Below, piece after piece: positions 1-8,482 of a stretch of 64,000 nucleotides of DNA. The notes beneath the pieces were generated by a model. The model did not search any database. It was not told the origin of the DNA and saw only the letters and a program-made list of their open reading frames with translations. Both the position numbers and the translations under genes were made by a program. Origin of the DNA: Klebsiella quasipneumoniae subsp. quasipneumoniae (GTDB lineage: Bacteria > Pseudomonadota > Gammaproteobacteria > Enterobacterales > Enterobacteriaceae); NCBI RefSeq assembly GCF_020525925.1, contig NZ_CP084876.1:4898001-4962000 (forward strand), written 5' to 3'. Within the stretch, counting starts at the first letter, position 1, and the number at the start of each line of letters is the position of its first letter.

Positions 1-1103
1 CAGGCGGAATGGATTACCTGGTCAGCCTCGCCGAACGGATGCTGCGTCGCCACCCGAAATATATTACCTTCCTTGCCCCGCTGGTGACCTGGTTTATGAC
101 CGTACTCGCCGGCACCGGCCATACCGCCTTCTCCACGCTGCCGGTGATCACCGAAGTGGCCAAAGAGCAAGGCATCCGTCCGTCCCGTCCGCTATCGATT
201 GCGGTGGTGGCCTCCCAGATAGCGATCACCGCTTCGCCCATCTCCGCCGCGGTAGTGTTCTTTGCCGGGATCCTGGAGCCGCTGGGCGTTAGCTACCTGA
301 TGCTGCTGGCCATCTGTATTCCGGTCACCCTGCTGGCGGTGATGCTCACCGCTATCGTCTGCAATTTCCTCGGCTGCGAACTGAAAGATGACCCGGTTTA
401 CCAGGAGCGGCTGGCCAAGGGTGAGGTCAGACTGCGCGGCAGCCAGGTGTTTGAGCTGAAGCCGCACGCCAAACGTTCCGTTCTGCTGTTTCTGATCGGC
501 ATCGTGGCGGTGATGTTCTACGCCACGGCCATCAGCGATACCGTCGGTCTGATCAAAAACCCGGTACTACCGCGTAACGAGGCGATCGTGGTGTTTATGC
601 TGACCATCGCCACGCTGATCAGCATCACCTGCAAAATCGACACCGGCGAAGTGCTCAATGCCAGCACCTTTAAGTCCGGCATGAGCGCCTGCGTCTGCGT
701 GCTCGGCGTCGCCTGGCTGGGGGATACCTTCGTTAAAGCGCATATCAGCGATATCCAGGCCGTGGCCGGCGACCTGCTGCATAACTACCCGTGGCTGCTG
801 GCGGTGGTGCTGTTCTTTGCCGCCACGCTGCTCTACTCGCAGGCGGCCACCACCAAAGCGCTGATGCCCGCCGCGCTGATGCTGGGCGTGAGCCCTCTCA
901 CGGCCATCGCCTCGTTTGCCGCCGTCTCCGCCCTTTTCGTTCTGCCGACCTACCCCACCCTGCTGGCGGCGGTCGAAATGGATGACACCGGCTCCACCCG
1001 CATCGGTAAATACGTCTTCAACCACGCCTTCCTGATCCCCGGCGTCATCGCCATTACGCTGTGCGTGATCCTCGGGTTTATTTTTGGCGGCATCATGCTG
1101 TAA
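1..1103 (+). CDS. dcuA: Anaerobic C4-dicarboxylate transporter, Dcu family (5' end outside window)
   Basis: The reading frame is open from the window edge, so about 366 C-terminal residues of a roughly 433-residue family member are seen. The protein is almost entirely hydrophobic helices. It contains the DcuA-type stretches '[10 protein letters not shown]', '[15 protein letters not shown]'-like and '[11 protein letters not shown]', and ends in 'GFIFGGIML'. DcuA proteins exchange aspartate, fumarate, malate and succinate across the inner membrane. The next genes are cutA and dsbD, as beside dcuA in E. coli, which supports DcuA over DcuB or DcuC. It is more diverged from E. coli DcuA than the neighbouring genes are from theirs. 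A GC-rich hairpin follows the stop. The upstream partner (aspA in E. coli) lies outside the window. Confidence 0.85.
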   Translation, partial: GGMDYLVSLAERMLRRHPKYITFLAPLVTWFMTVLAGTGHTAFSTLPVITEVAKEQGIRPSRPLSIAVVASQIAITASPISAAVVFFAGILEPLGVSYLMLLAICIPVTLLAVMLTAIVCNFLGCELKDDPVYQERLAKGEVRLRGSQVFELKPHAKRSVLLFLIGIVAVMFYATAISDTVGLIKNPVLPRNEAIVVFMLTIATLISITCKIDTGEVLNASTFKSGMSACVCVLGVAWLGDTFVKAHISDIQAVAGDLLHNYPWLLAVVLFFAATLLYSQAATTKALMPAALMLGVSPLTAIASFAAVSALFVLPTYPTLLAAVEMDDTGSTRIGKYVFNHAFLIPGVIAITLCVILGFIFGGIML

Positions 1104-1116
1104 ATCTCTTCAAATT

Positions 1117-1138
1117 CGGGCCAGATCCTGGCCCGTTT
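1117..1138 (+). terminator. Rho-independent terminator after dcuA
   Basis: A perfect 7-bp stem, CGGGCCA/TGGCCCG with a 5-nt GATCC loop, is followed by TTT. It begins 14 nt after the dcuA stop and separates dcuA from cutA. Confidence 0.7.
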
Positions 1139-1197
1139 CGTTAATCCTCCCCACCTTGCGTGCTATAGTGCCTCTTTTCGCTGATACGAGGTTCATG

Positions 1198-1521
1198 ATG
1201 ACTACGCCTGATGCTGTTGTTGTGCTCTGTACCGCGCCGGATGAAGCGACCGCCCAGGATCTGGCGGCAAAAGCGCTGGCCGAAAAGCTGGCCGCCTGCG
1301 CCACGCTCCTGCCGGGCGCCACCTCGCTCTATTACTGGGAAGGGAAGCTGGAGCAGGAGTATGAAGTTCAGATGCTGCTCAAAACCGATCTTGCCCATCA
1401 GCAGGCGCTGCTGGACTGCCTGAAGTCTCACCACCCGTATCAAACCCCTGAACTGCTGGTTCTGCCCGTCACGTATGGAGACAACGATTACCTCTCATGG
1501 CTTACCGCATCTTTACGCTGA
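1198..1521 (+). CDS. cutA: Divalent cation tolerance protein CutA
   Basis: A 107-residue protein matching E. coli CutA nearly residue for residue after a variable N terminus ('[17 protein letters not shown]', '[17 protein letters not shown]', '[14 protein letters not shown]'). CutA proteins form ferredoxin-like trimers that bind copper; the physiological role is unsettled despite the name. Two adjacent ATGs (1195 and 1198) are possible. The GAGG at 1188-1191 gives a better 6-nt spacing for 1198. A TATAGT at 1163 could be a -10 element. The 3' end overlaps the dsbD start by 25 nt, so the two are translated from one message. Confidence 0.93.
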   Translation: MTTPDAVVVLCTAPDEATAQDLAAKALAEKLAACATLLPGATSLYYWEGKLEQEYEVQMLLKTDLAHQQALLDCLKSHHPYQTPELLVLPVTYGDNDYLSWLTASLR

Positions 1522-3293
1522 TCCTGCTGCTGTGCAGCGCGTCAGCCACCGCCGGGTTATTCGACGCGCCGGGGCGCTCGAACTTTGTGCCTGCTGACCA
1601 GGCCTTCGCCTTTGACTTTCAGCAGCAACAGCATGACCTCAACCTGAGCTGGCAAATCAAGGATGGTTACTATCTTTATCGTCAACAGTTTACCTTCCGC
1701 GCCGCCGGGGCGACGATCGCCGAACCGGCGCTGCCGGCGGGCGAGTGGCATGAGGATGAGTTTTACGGCAAAAGCGAGATCTTTCGTCAGCGCCTGACTG
1801 TCCCGGTCACGGTGAAGCAGGCGGACAAAGACGCCACCCTCACCGTCACCTGGCAGGGCTGCGCCGATGCCGGATTCTGTTATCCGCCGGAGACCAAAGT
1901 GATCCCGCTGAGCGCCGTGCTGGCGGCTTCGGCAGATGGCCGGGCGACCACCATTGCCCCTGCGCCGCCGGCGAGCAGCCGTCCGGCGTTCAACCCGCCG
2001 CTGCCGGTTGAGCCGCGTCCGGCCCCGGAGGTCGCCACTTCACCTGCGCCTGCCTCAGCGCCGCCCGCTGACGCCCCCGCCCGCCTGCCTTTCACCGCCC
2101 TGTGGGCGCTGCTGATAGGCATTGGTATCGCCTTCACCCCCTGCGTGCTGCCGATGTATCCGCTGATTTCCGGCATCGTGCTGGGCGGCAAACAGCGGCT
2201 TTCCACCGCGCGCGCCCTGCTGCTGGCCTTTATTTATGTCCAGGGGATGGCCTTAACCTATACCGCGCTGGGGCTGGTGGTGGCCGCCGCCGGGCTGCAG
2301 TTCCAGGCGGCCCTGCAGCACCCGTATGTGCTGGTGGGTCTGTCGGCAGTGTTTATACTGCTGGCGCTCTCCATGTTCGGCCTGTTCACGCTACAGCTGC
2401 CCTCCTCGCTGCAGACCCGGCTGGCGCTGCTCAGCAATAAGCGCCAGGGCGGCTCGCCCGGCGGAGTCTTTGCGATGGGCGCGATTGCCGGGCTGATCTG
2501 CTCCCCCTGCACCACTGCGCCGCTGAGCGCCATCCTGTTATATATCGCCCAGAGCGGTAATCTGTGGCTGGGCGGCGGCACGCTGTACCTCTACGCGCTG
2601 GGCATGGGCCTGCCGTTGATTCTCGTCACCGTGTTTGGCAACCGTCTGCTGCCGAAGAGCGGCCCGTGGATGAGCCATGTGAAGACCGCCTTCGGATTCG
2701 TGATCCTGGCTCTGCCCGTTTTCCTGCTGGAGCGCATCCTCGGCGACCAGTGGGGATTACGTCTGTGGTCAATGCTTGGCGTCGCCTTCTTCAGCTGGGC
2801 GTTTATCACCTCGCTGGGCGCGACCCGGCCGTGGATGCGGCTGGCGCAAATCATTCTTCTTGCCGCCGCGCTGGTTAGCGCCCGTCCGCTGCAGGACTGG
2901 GCGTTTGGCGCCCCGGCGCCCGAGCAGCAGGCGCATCTGTCCTTCACCCGCGTCAGCTCGGTGACCGAGCTTGATCGGGCGCTGGCGCAGGCAAAAGGCC
3001 AGCCGGTGATGCTCGATCTCTACGCCGACTGGTGTGTAGCCTGCAAAGAGTTTGAAAAATACACCTTTCGTTCACCTGACGTGCAGCAGGCGCTGAAAGG
3101 CGTCGTGTTATTACAGGTTGATGTGACAAAAAACAGTCCGCAAGACGCCGCGCTGCTGAAGCGCCTGCAGGTGCTCGGTCTGCCGACGATCCTGTTCTTC
3201 AACGCGCAGGGCCAGGAACAACCCGACCGGCGGGTCACCGGCTTTATGGATGCTGCGGCATTCAGCGCCCATTTGCGCGATTGGCAAGCGTGA
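1497..3293 (+). CDS. dsbD: Thiol:disulfide interchange protein DsbD
   Basis: A 598-residue inner-membrane protein that passes electrons from cytoplasmic thioredoxin to periplasmic DsbC, DsbG and CcmG. A signal peptide occupies residues 1-19. The alpha domain has the redox pair Cys122/Cys128 ('[11 protein letters not shown]'). A membrane domain of about eight helices has its two Cys in 'FTPCVLP' and 'CSPCTTAP'. The C-terminal thioredoxin-like domain has '[11 protein letters not shown]'. It is about 33 residues longer than the E. coli protein (565) because of an extended Ala/Pro-rich linker near residues 150-200 between the alpha and membrane domains. It starts inside cutA (25-nt overlap) and is followed 20 nt later by yjdC. 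Confidence 0.97.
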   Translation: MAYRIFTLILLLCSASATAGLFDAPGRSNFVPADQAFAFDFQQQQHDLNLSWQIKDGYYLYRQQFTFRAAGATIAEPALPAGEWHEDEFYGKSEIFRQRLTVPVTVKQADKDATLTVTWQGCADAGFCYPPETKVIPLSAVLAASADGRATTIAPAPPASSRPAFNPPLPVEPRPAPEVATSPAPASAPPADAPARLPFTALWALLIGIGIAFTPCVLPMYPLISGIVLGGKQRLSTARALLLAFIYVQGMALTYTALGLVVAAAGLQFQAALQHPYVLVGLSAVFILLALSMFGLFTLQLPSSLQTRLALLSNKRQGGSPGGVFAMGAIAGLICSPCTTAPLSAILLYIAQSGNLWLGGGTLYLYALGMGLPLILVTVFGNRLLPKSGPWMSHVKTAFGFVILALPVFLLERILGDQWGLRLWSMLGVAFFSWAFITSLGATRPWMRLAQIILLAAALVSARPLQDWAFGAPAPEQQAHLSFTRVSSVTELDRALAQAKGQPVMLDLYADWCVACKEFEKYTFRSPDVQQALKGVVLLQVDVTKNSPQDAALLKRLQVLGLPTILFFNAQGQEQPDRRVTGFMDAAAFSAHLRDWQA

Positions 3294-3313
3294 GCGACAC
3301 TTTAGGAGGAAAG

Positions 3314-3904
3314 ATGGAGGAGAACACCGTGCTACGTGAAGACGTCCTGGCAGAAGCCATTAAAATTCTTGAAATTGAAGGTATCGCCAACACGTCGCTG
3401 GAGATGGTCGCTGAGCGCGTGTCCTGTCCGACGAGCGACCTGAAACGCTTCTGGCCCGATCGCGAAGCGCTGCTCTACGACGCGCTTCGCTATCTGAGCC
3501 ACCAGGTGGATGCCTGGCGCCGTCAGCTGCTGCTGGACGACACCTTAAGCGCAGAGCAAAAGCTGCTGGCGCGCTATAGCGCGCTTACCACCTGCGTCAG
3601 CAACCAGCGCTACCCCGGCTGTTTATTTATCGCCGCCTGCACCTTCTATCCGGATGCCCAGCACCCGATCCACCAGCTGGCGGAACAGCAGAAGCAGGCT
3701 TCGCTGGCCTACACTCATGAGCTGCTGACCCAGCTGGAGGTGGATGATCCGGAAATGGTCGCCAAGCAGATGGAGCTGATTGTCGAGGGCTGTCTGAGCC
3801 GTCTGCTGATCAAGCGTAGCCAGACGGATGTCGATACGGCGCGGCGGCTGGCAGAAGATATTCTGCGCTTCGCCCAGTGCCGTATGGGCGGGGCCTTAAC
3901 CTGA
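3314..3904 (+). CDS. yjdC: TetR/AcrR-family regulator YjdC
   Basis: A 196-residue protein with an N-terminal TetR helix-turn-helix ('[29 protein letters not shown]' region, residues about 14-45) and an alpha-helical ligand domain with the conserved '[16 protein letters not shown]'. It is close to E. coli YjdC throughout and differs at the N terminus ('[12 protein letters not shown]'). The start at 3314 has an excellent Shine-Dalgarno (AGGAGGA, 3304-3310). It lies directly after dsbD and is probably co-transcribed. The target and ligand are not known. An annotated start further upstream would overlap dsbD and lacks such a ribosome site. Confidence 0.93.
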   Translation: MEENTVLREDVLAEAIKILEIEGIANTSLEMVAERVSCPTSDLKRFWPDREALLYDALRYLSHQVDAWRRQLLLDDTLSAEQKLLARYSALTTCVSNQRYPGCLFIAACTFYPDAQHPIHQLAEQQKQASLAYTHELLTQLEVDDPEMVAKQMELIVEGCLSRLLIKRSQTDVDTARRLAEDILRFAQCRMGGALT

Positions 3905-3971
3905 TTCTGATATCCTAACCGCCACGTCGCGCATATAATTTCCCCCTCACTGATTGCTGACAGGGATTGAT

Positions 3972-6059
3972 ATGCGCGCGTTCTTCTGGGCTGCCTGGCT
4001 GGGGCTGTGCTCCACACCTCTGCTGGCGGCGCCCCTGCAAGGTTTTTCCTTTGCGCAAAAAGACTGGGAGCTCGCCTGCGATAACACTGGCACCTGCCGG
4101 GCGGCGGGTTACGGCGCCCGCATGGGCGAGGTCAGCGTGCTGTTGACCCGCAACGCCGGCAGCGAACAGCACCTCACCGCCACGGTCACCTTCGCGCAGA
4201 TCGAACACGATATCCCCGCCGACTCCACCGCCAGCCTGCTGATCGACGACCGGGACCTCGGCTCGCTGGATGCCGTGGATGACAGCCACTTCCGTCTGGA
4301 CAGCGATCAGACCTCCGCCGTGCTGCAGGCCCTGGCGAACCAGCGCAAAATTGAATTCACGCTTAACGGCCAGCACCTGCCGCTTTCCAGCGCCGGCAGC
4401 CGCGAGGTGCTGAGTAAAATGGATGCGTTTCAGCGACGAACCGGCACCGCCGACGCGCTGCTGGATAAAGGCAACGCGGGCGACGATGCCATTTTGCCCG
4501 CTGCCCCCGCCCAGGAAATCATCGCCGCGCCGGTGATCCACAACGCGCAACCTGTACCGCTGAGCATGCTCCAGCGCCAGAAGCTGTTGCCCGCCCTGAC
4601 GCCGCTGCTGAACCAGCGCTGTGAAGACTGGCAGAACCCGGCCATTCCGGCGGCAGAGCGCCAGATCACCCTCACCGCGCTGGATAAAACCCATTCGCTG
4701 GCGCAGGCGCTCTGCTGGCGAGCGCCCTATAACGATGGCTATGCCCTGTGGCTGGTCGATAACGCCCAGTTGAGCAAACCGCGGCTGCTCACTACCGAGG
4801 CCTCCAGCTACGCCAACGGCACGCTGGTCTTCCTGCACAAAGAGCGGGGCATGGCCGACTGCGTAACCGGCGAGACGCGCGTCTGGGAGGGTAAAACCTT
4901 CGTTCCCAGCCTGAAGTACAGCACCGGTATGTGCCGGGAAATCACCCCGGGCGGCACCTGGATGCTGCCGACCTTTGTCAGCCAGGTGATCCCGAAGCAG
5001 CAGAAAGAAGCGGATAACCTGGCCCTGCGAACGCTGTACAACGCGGTGCTGAAAGCGCAAAAAAGCGATCCGGAACTGGCGCTGAACCGGGTCGCCGAGC
5101 AGTTTCCGTTAACCGGCCATATTACCGACTTCACGCTCACTTACGCCGATGACAGCCTGGTGACGACCAGCAAACCGTCCCCGGATATCAGCGATGACGA
5201 GTGGCAGGCGTTTCTGCGCTCCGCAATTAGCGCAGATTCAGAAAACGGTAAAGTCAACTTTACGCTTATCGACCTCGACGGCGACGGCAAACGCGATCTG
5301 ATCATCGACAGCTACGTGGGCGGCACCGGGCTCTTCAGCTACACCGGGGTACTCCGGCGCGGCGATGATGATTTTGCCGCCGTCAACGATAGCGACAGTG
5401 ATAACGGCGAAGATTTCGATGCCGGGGTGCCCGGCGCCCTCTTTTCGATCAATGGCCGCGGGGCTAACCAATGGAACCACTGGGTCAAAATCAACGGCCA
5501 GGTCTATGCCCTGTGGTACAACGGCCAGTTTGGCGAAGATAATCTCTATCTGCTGCGCCCGTTCAGCACCGCCAGCCAGACGCCCGCGGTGACGGTTCGC
5601 TATCGCTATACGCTGAACAGCATCCGCTCCCCGGAGAAAGACCAACCGCTGACCCCCAGCCTGAGCGACGGCGATAAAGCGGATCTGCTGCGCTCGCTGG
5701 AGGTGATGCAGGGCAACCTGCTGAAAGACAAACCCGCCAGCGACAACGATGCGCCGATCTGCCCCATTCCGCCCGGCGCCTCCGCCGACGAGGCGGACAA
5801 CTATTACAGCGGCGTTGCCGTTAACTATATCTATGAGACGGTGGCCTATATTCCGGTCTGGCTGAACGGAAAATGTTATATCGGCACTATTTTCAGCCAT
5901 CATGGCGCCTATCGTCACGGTGTGGATGCGGAAATTACGCTGAGCTCGCCGCGGGAAGATGAAGAGGTCATTGGTGATTACCTGATCTCCGGGTTGCGCC
6001 ACGTTATCTCCGTCACCAGCGGCTGGAAAAGCCGTGAAGGCGATAACGGCATGCAGTGA
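3972..6059 (+). CDS. Exported DUF1176-family protein with extra C-terminal domain
   Basis: A 695-residue predicted periplasmic protein of unknown function. A Sec signal peptide ('MRAFFWAAWLGLCSTPLLAA') is followed by a DUF1176-type region to about residue 350, with paired Cys ('ACDNTGTC', 'RCEDWQ', 'ALCW', 'MADC', 'GMCREITPGG'). The second half, from about residue 380, contains an Asp-rich loop ('IDLDGDGKRDLIID', about residues 430-445) like calcium-binding FG-GAP/EF-hand loops. Two further Cys lie in 'PICPIPPG' and 'GKCYIGTIFSHHGAY'. DUF1176 proteins are usually about half this length. The start at 3972 has GGGA 5 nt upstream. It stands alone between yjdC and tRNA-Phe. Confidence 0.82.
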   Translation: MRAFFWAAWLGLCSTPLLAAPLQGFSFAQKDWELACDNTGTCRAAGYGARMGEVSVLLTRNAGSEQHLTATVTFAQIEHDIPADSTASLLIDDRDLGSLDAVDDSHFRLDSDQTSAVLQALANQRKIEFTLNGQHLPLSSAGSREVLSKMDAFQRRTGTADALLDKGNAGDDAILPAAPAQEIIAAPVIHNAQPVPLSMLQRQKLLPALTPLLNQRCEDWQNPAIPAAERQITLTALDKTHSLAQALCWRAPYNDGYALWLVDNAQLSKPRLLTTEASSYANGTLVFLHKERGMADCVTGETRVWEGKTFVPSLKYSTGMCREITPGGTWMLPTFVSQVIPKQQKEADNLALRTLYNAVLKAQKSDPELALNRVAEQFPLTGHITDFTLTYADDSLVTTSKPSPDISDDEWQAFLRSAISADSENGKVNFTLIDLDGDGKRDLIIDSYVGGTGLFSYTGVLRRGDDDFAAVNDSDSDNGEDFDAGVPGALFSINGRGANQWNHWVKINGQVYALWYNGQFGEDNLYLLRPFSTASQTPAVTVRYRYTLNSIRSPEKDQPLTPSLSDGDKADLLRSLEVMQGNLLKDKPASDNDAPICPIPPGASADEADNYYSGVAVNYIYETVAYIPVWLNGKCYIGTIFSHHGAYRHGVDAEITLSSPREDEEVIGDYLISGLRHVISVTSGWKSREGDNGMQ

Positions 6060-6135
6060 TATTGAGTCAAAATGCGCCTTTGAACGCGGAATTGCCGCAA
6101 AGATAAGCAATCGACAAGTAATTTAAGAAATTTGG

Positions 6136-6164
6136 TTGACGGGGTGGGCGGATTACGGTTTAAT
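6136..6164 (+). promoter_or_regulatory. Sigma-70 promoter of tRNA-Phe
   Basis: TTGACG at 6136-6141, an exact 17-bp spacer, and TTTAAT at 6159-6164. The GC-rich discriminator (GCGCCCC) that follows is typical of stable-RNA promoters under stringent control. Transcription would start a few bases before the mature tRNA. Confidence 0.85.
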
Positions 6165-6174
6165 GCGCCCCGTT

Positions 6175-6250
6175 GCCCGGATAGCTCAGTCGGTAGAGCA
6201 GGGGATTGAAAATCCCCGTGTCCTTGGTTCGATTCCGAGTCCGGGCACCA
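6175..6250 (+). tRNA. pheU: tRNA-Phe (anticodon GAA)
   Basis: A 76-nt sequence beginning GCCCGGATAGCTCAGTCGG and ending CCGGGCACCA, identical as far as I can recall to enterobacterial tRNA-Phe. The acceptor stem GCCCGGA/TCCGGGC, the D arm, the anticodon loop with GAA, the T arm GGTTCGATTCC and an encoded CCA are all present. Position next to yjdC/dsbD/cutA corresponds to pheU of E. coli. The 3' end is duplicated downstream at 6398. Confidence 0.98.
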
Positions 6251-6261
6251 CTTATTCAGAG

Positions 6262-6286
6262 AACCCAGCCTATGGCTGGGTTTTTG
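6262..6286 (+). terminator. Terminator of tRNA-Phe (first copy)
   Basis: AACCCAGCC/GGCTGGGTT 9-bp stem with a 3-nt TAT loop followed by a T run (TTTTTGCTTTT). A second copy lies 164 bp downstream. Confidence 0.95.
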
Positions 6287-6425
6287 CTTTTCTACATCCG
6301 GACTCTTCATCGAACTGCGTTCGATTATTCGCCGCACAGCGGCTCACCCCTTCGGGGCCAGCGCGACACGCGCGCTGTTCAACGCCTGCGGCGTTAGTCC
6401 GAGTCCGGGCACCACTTATTCAGAG

Positions 6426-6450
6426 AACCCAGCCTATGGCTGGGTTTTTG
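6426..6450 (+). terminator. Terminator hairpin (second copy)
   Basis: Duplicate of the tRNA-Phe terminator (AACCCAGCC/GGCTGGGTT, T run), part of the 164-bp-offset direct repeat. Confidence 0.8.
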
Positions 6451-6498
6451 CTTTTCTGCATCCGGACTCTTCATCGAACTCCACTCTATGATCCCCTG

Positions 6499-7258
6499 CC
6501 CGGCGGCGCTGCGCTTGCGCGGGCCTACGCTGTTTGAGCCTGCGGCAGGACCCGTAGGCCGGATAAGGCATTTATGCCGCCATCCGGCACAACCGCGGGC
6601 ACGGCGTCTGATGTATATCGCCCGGCGGCGCTGCGCTTGTGCGGGCCTGCGCTGTTTGAGCCTGCGGGAGGACCCGTAGGCCGGATAAGGCATTGATGCC
6701 GCCATCCGGCACAACCGCGGGTACGGCGTCTGATTTATATCACCCGGCGGCGCTGCGCTTGCGCGGGCCTGCGCTGTTTGAGCCTGCGGGAGGACCCGTA
6801 GGCCGGATAAGGCATTTATGCCGCCATCCGGCACAACCGCGGGTACGGCGTCTGATGTATATCGCCCGGCGGCGCTGCGCTTGCGCGGGCCTGCGCTGTT
6901 TGAGCCTGCGGGAGGACCCGTAGGCCGGATAAGGCATTTATGCCGCCATCCGGCACAACCGCGGGTACGGCGTCTGATGTATATCGCCCGGCGGCGCTGC
7001 GCTTGCGCGGGCCTACGCTGTTTGAGCCTGCGGCAGGACCCGTAGGCCGGATAAGGCATTGATGCCGCCATCCGGCACAACCGCGGGTACGGCGTCTGAT
7101 GTATATCGCCCGGCGGCGCTGCGCTTGCGCGGGCCTACGCTGTTTGAGCCTGCGGCAGGACCCGTAGGCCGGATAAGGCATTGATGCCGCCATCCGGCAC
7201 AAACGCGGGTACGGCGTCTGATGTATATCGCCCGGCGGCGCTGCGCTTGCGCGGGCCT
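6499..7258. repeat. Tandem array of a 122-bp REP/BIME unit, 6.2 copies
   Basis: The unit starts CCCGGCGGCGCTGCGC at 6499, 6621, 6743, 6865, 6987, 7109 and 7231: six full copies of exactly 122 bp plus a partial one. Each unit has a REP half (GCGGGCC-type GC-rich arm), a spacer (CTGTTTGAGCCTGCGG) and a second REP hairpin, GCCGGATAAGGCA/TGCCGCCATCCGGC, then GCGTCTGATGTATATCG. Copies differ at a few bases. Copies 1, 5 and 6 have GCCTACG...GGCAGG; copies 2-4 have GCCTGCG...GGGAGG. The loop is TTTATG or TTGATG. Open frames across the array are artefacts of the repeat. Confidence 0.95.
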
Positions 7259-7301
7259 GGGGGTCAATGAAACGTCTGCGCAAACGCAGTGAAGAAAGGT
7301 A

Positions 7302-7592
7302 TTACTCGGCGGCGGTTTTCCCTTTGCCGGGCAGCCTGAACGCTTCGCCATAGGGCTTCGCAATGCCCATGCGATACTGCGTCTCCTTTGCCGCCTGGTG
7401 GAGATCGGCGAACTCCTCTTTCGGCGCCGGCGGACGTTGCGCCTTTTTCAGACACTGATTGCGATGGTGACGGATCCACTCTCGGTCCTCATCGTCCAGG
7501 CAACGCTGCATCACCTCAATCCATCTGGATGCCGCCCGACGGTAGAGCCCGCAGGCTTCTAACCGCTCCGCAATACTGTCCCTTATTCTCAT
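7302..7592 (-). CDS. PerC-family transcriptional regulator
   Basis: A 96-residue protein with the PerC signature near its N terminus ('RDSIAERLEACGLYRRAASRW', then 'DREWIRHHRNQCL', residues about 4-48). The tail is basic and Pro-rich. PerC-like proteins are small DNA-binding regulators; the founding member activates virulence genes in enteropathogenic E. coli, and relatives are scattered on phages and islands. I chose the ATG at 7592 because AGGAG lies 8 nt upstream. Longer frames would start inside a perfect inverted repeat at 7626-7659. It sits between the 122-bp array and the LuxR-type gene, both on the same strand, and its target is unknown. Confidence 0.75.
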   Translation of the reverse strand: MRIRDSIAERLEACGLYRRAASRWIEVMQRCLDDEDREWIRHHRNQCLKKAQRPPAPKEEFADLHQAAKETQYRMGIAKPYGEAFRLPGKGKTAAE

Positions 7593-7625
7593 CCACCTCG
7601 CTCCTCTGATGCTTTCACGATATCT

Positions 7626-7659
7626 CATGGTATTCCGACGCGTGAGTCGGAATACCATG
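7626..7659. repeat. Perfect 14-bp inverted repeat upstream of the PerC-like gene
   Basis: CATGGTATTCCGAC, 6-nt spacer GCGTGA, GTCGGAATACCATG. It lies 34-67 bp before the PerC-like start. No T run follows on either strand, so it looks more like an operator or leader hairpin than a terminator. Confidence 0.8.
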
Positions 7660-7903
7660 GTAGAGTTAATTTATGACAAAACTATTCCTCTGCGGCGCAA
7701 GGAATATAATCATTATAATAATCGCTGTGCATAGCAAACCGCCATGGCGGTAATTACTTCCAAAGAGCTCCGGAATTATATGCCGGGCGCCGCCCTGGAT
7801 ACCGACTGGTATCGACGGTTATACCTATCAATATCTATTTAATTTATTACATTTCCATCGTCACATACCTTGCGATATCATCTATTCCCTGTACAACCAC
7901 GCC
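7660..7903. other. AT-rich intergenic stretch with a 14-bp palindrome
   Basis: No gene is seen. A perfect palindrome, ACCGCCATGGCGGT, lies at 7738-7751, preceded by the AT-rich run AATATAATCATTATAATAATC, which could hold a -10 element on either strand. The stretch lies downstream of the LuxR-type gene and upstream of the PerC-like gene. Confidence 0.6.
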
Positions 7904-8482
7904 TTATGGCGATCGACCGGACTGGTCCAGAAGTTTATTTTTGAAGATAAATAAGCAGGCTTCATTAAAATTATCTAACCCCAGACGCTCATAAAGCGCG
8001 GTCCGCTTGCGGTAAAGGCTTTTTAGCGAAGTATTCAGATTCACCGCCACCTCCTCCATTGTCATCCCCGCCCCAAGAAAACGCAGCATCAGCTGCTCTG
8101 TCATACTTAAGCGCAGATTGTCGAACCACTCTTTGGTCAGCCGCTTGCTCTTCATCTCCAGAAAAAGCCCAAATAAGGTCGCCATATCGGCGGGTGATAA
8201 TGACATGTTTAAAAACGATTTCAGACTGAGTAAATGCTCTTCCCGATGGCGCATATCGAGGACAATACAGCATATTCGCTTTCTGGATTGTGCCGCCTCC
8301 ATGACCAGATAATCGTAATGACAAAGCGGCGAACGGCTATCAACCAGCAGAGAGAGTTCATCAACCTCATTATCTAAAATCGCTTTTCCGCTAGAATCTA
8401 ACTGAATGATATCAGGAAAGAAATTTTTAACTCCTTGAAAAAGACAGTGATCCTGGGTAACTAATATCATTGAATTTGCCAC
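7904..8482 (-). CDS. LuxR-type helix-turn-helix regulator
   Basis: About 192 residues. The C-terminal LuxR/FixJ-type DNA-binding domain is 'LSMTEQLMLRFLGAGMTMEE' followed by 'VNLNTSLKSLYRKRTALYERLG'. The N-terminal 120 residues do not show an obvious receiver phospho-Asp site with its usual neighbours. This resembles small LuxR-type regulators of fimbrial and exopolysaccharide loci. Start: a GTG at 8482 has AAGGGA 6 nt upstream; an in-frame ATG at 8500 lacks a ribosome site and one at 8470 has a poor one. The gene is divergent from pgaABCD across about 580 bp, so regulation of pga is a reasonable inference but not shown. Confidence 0.78.
   Translation of the reverse strand: MANSMILVTQDHCLFQGVKNFFPDIIQLDSSGKAILDNEVDELSLLVDSRSPLCHYDYLVMEAAQSRKRICCIVLDMRHREEHLLSLKSFLNMSLSPADMATLFGLFLEMKSKRLTKEWFDNLRLSMTEQLMLRFLGAGMTMEEVAVNLNTSLKSLYRKRTALYERLGLDNFNEACLFIFKNKLLDQSGRSP

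Larger units (their letters stand above)
6234..6480 (+). repeat. Direct repeat: tRNA-Phe 3' end plus terminator, two copies 164 bp apart
   Basis: Bases 6234-6316 (last 17 nt of the tRNA, terminator and following 50 nt) recur at 6398-6480 with one visible mismatch (CTACATCC versus CTGCATCC). The 81 bp between copies (6317-6397) has no gene but carries short hairpins (CCCCTTCGGGG; AACGCC/GGCGTT). This is what attL/attR scars at a tRNA look like, but a local tandem duplication would look the same. No integrase is visible nearby. Confidence 0.85.

Noticed and set aside
1110-1322. Minus-strand small protein overlapping cutA
   Set aside because: No ribosome site or homology; cutA is clear on the other strand.
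6499-7258. CRISPR array
   Set aside because: Units are contiguous and near-identical over 122 bp with no unique spacers and no cas genes; it is a BIME tandem array.
6488-7283. Repeated short proteins encoded across the 122-bp array
   Set aside because: The frames exist only because 122 bp repeats preserve openness for a few copies; no start sites or non-repeat sequence.
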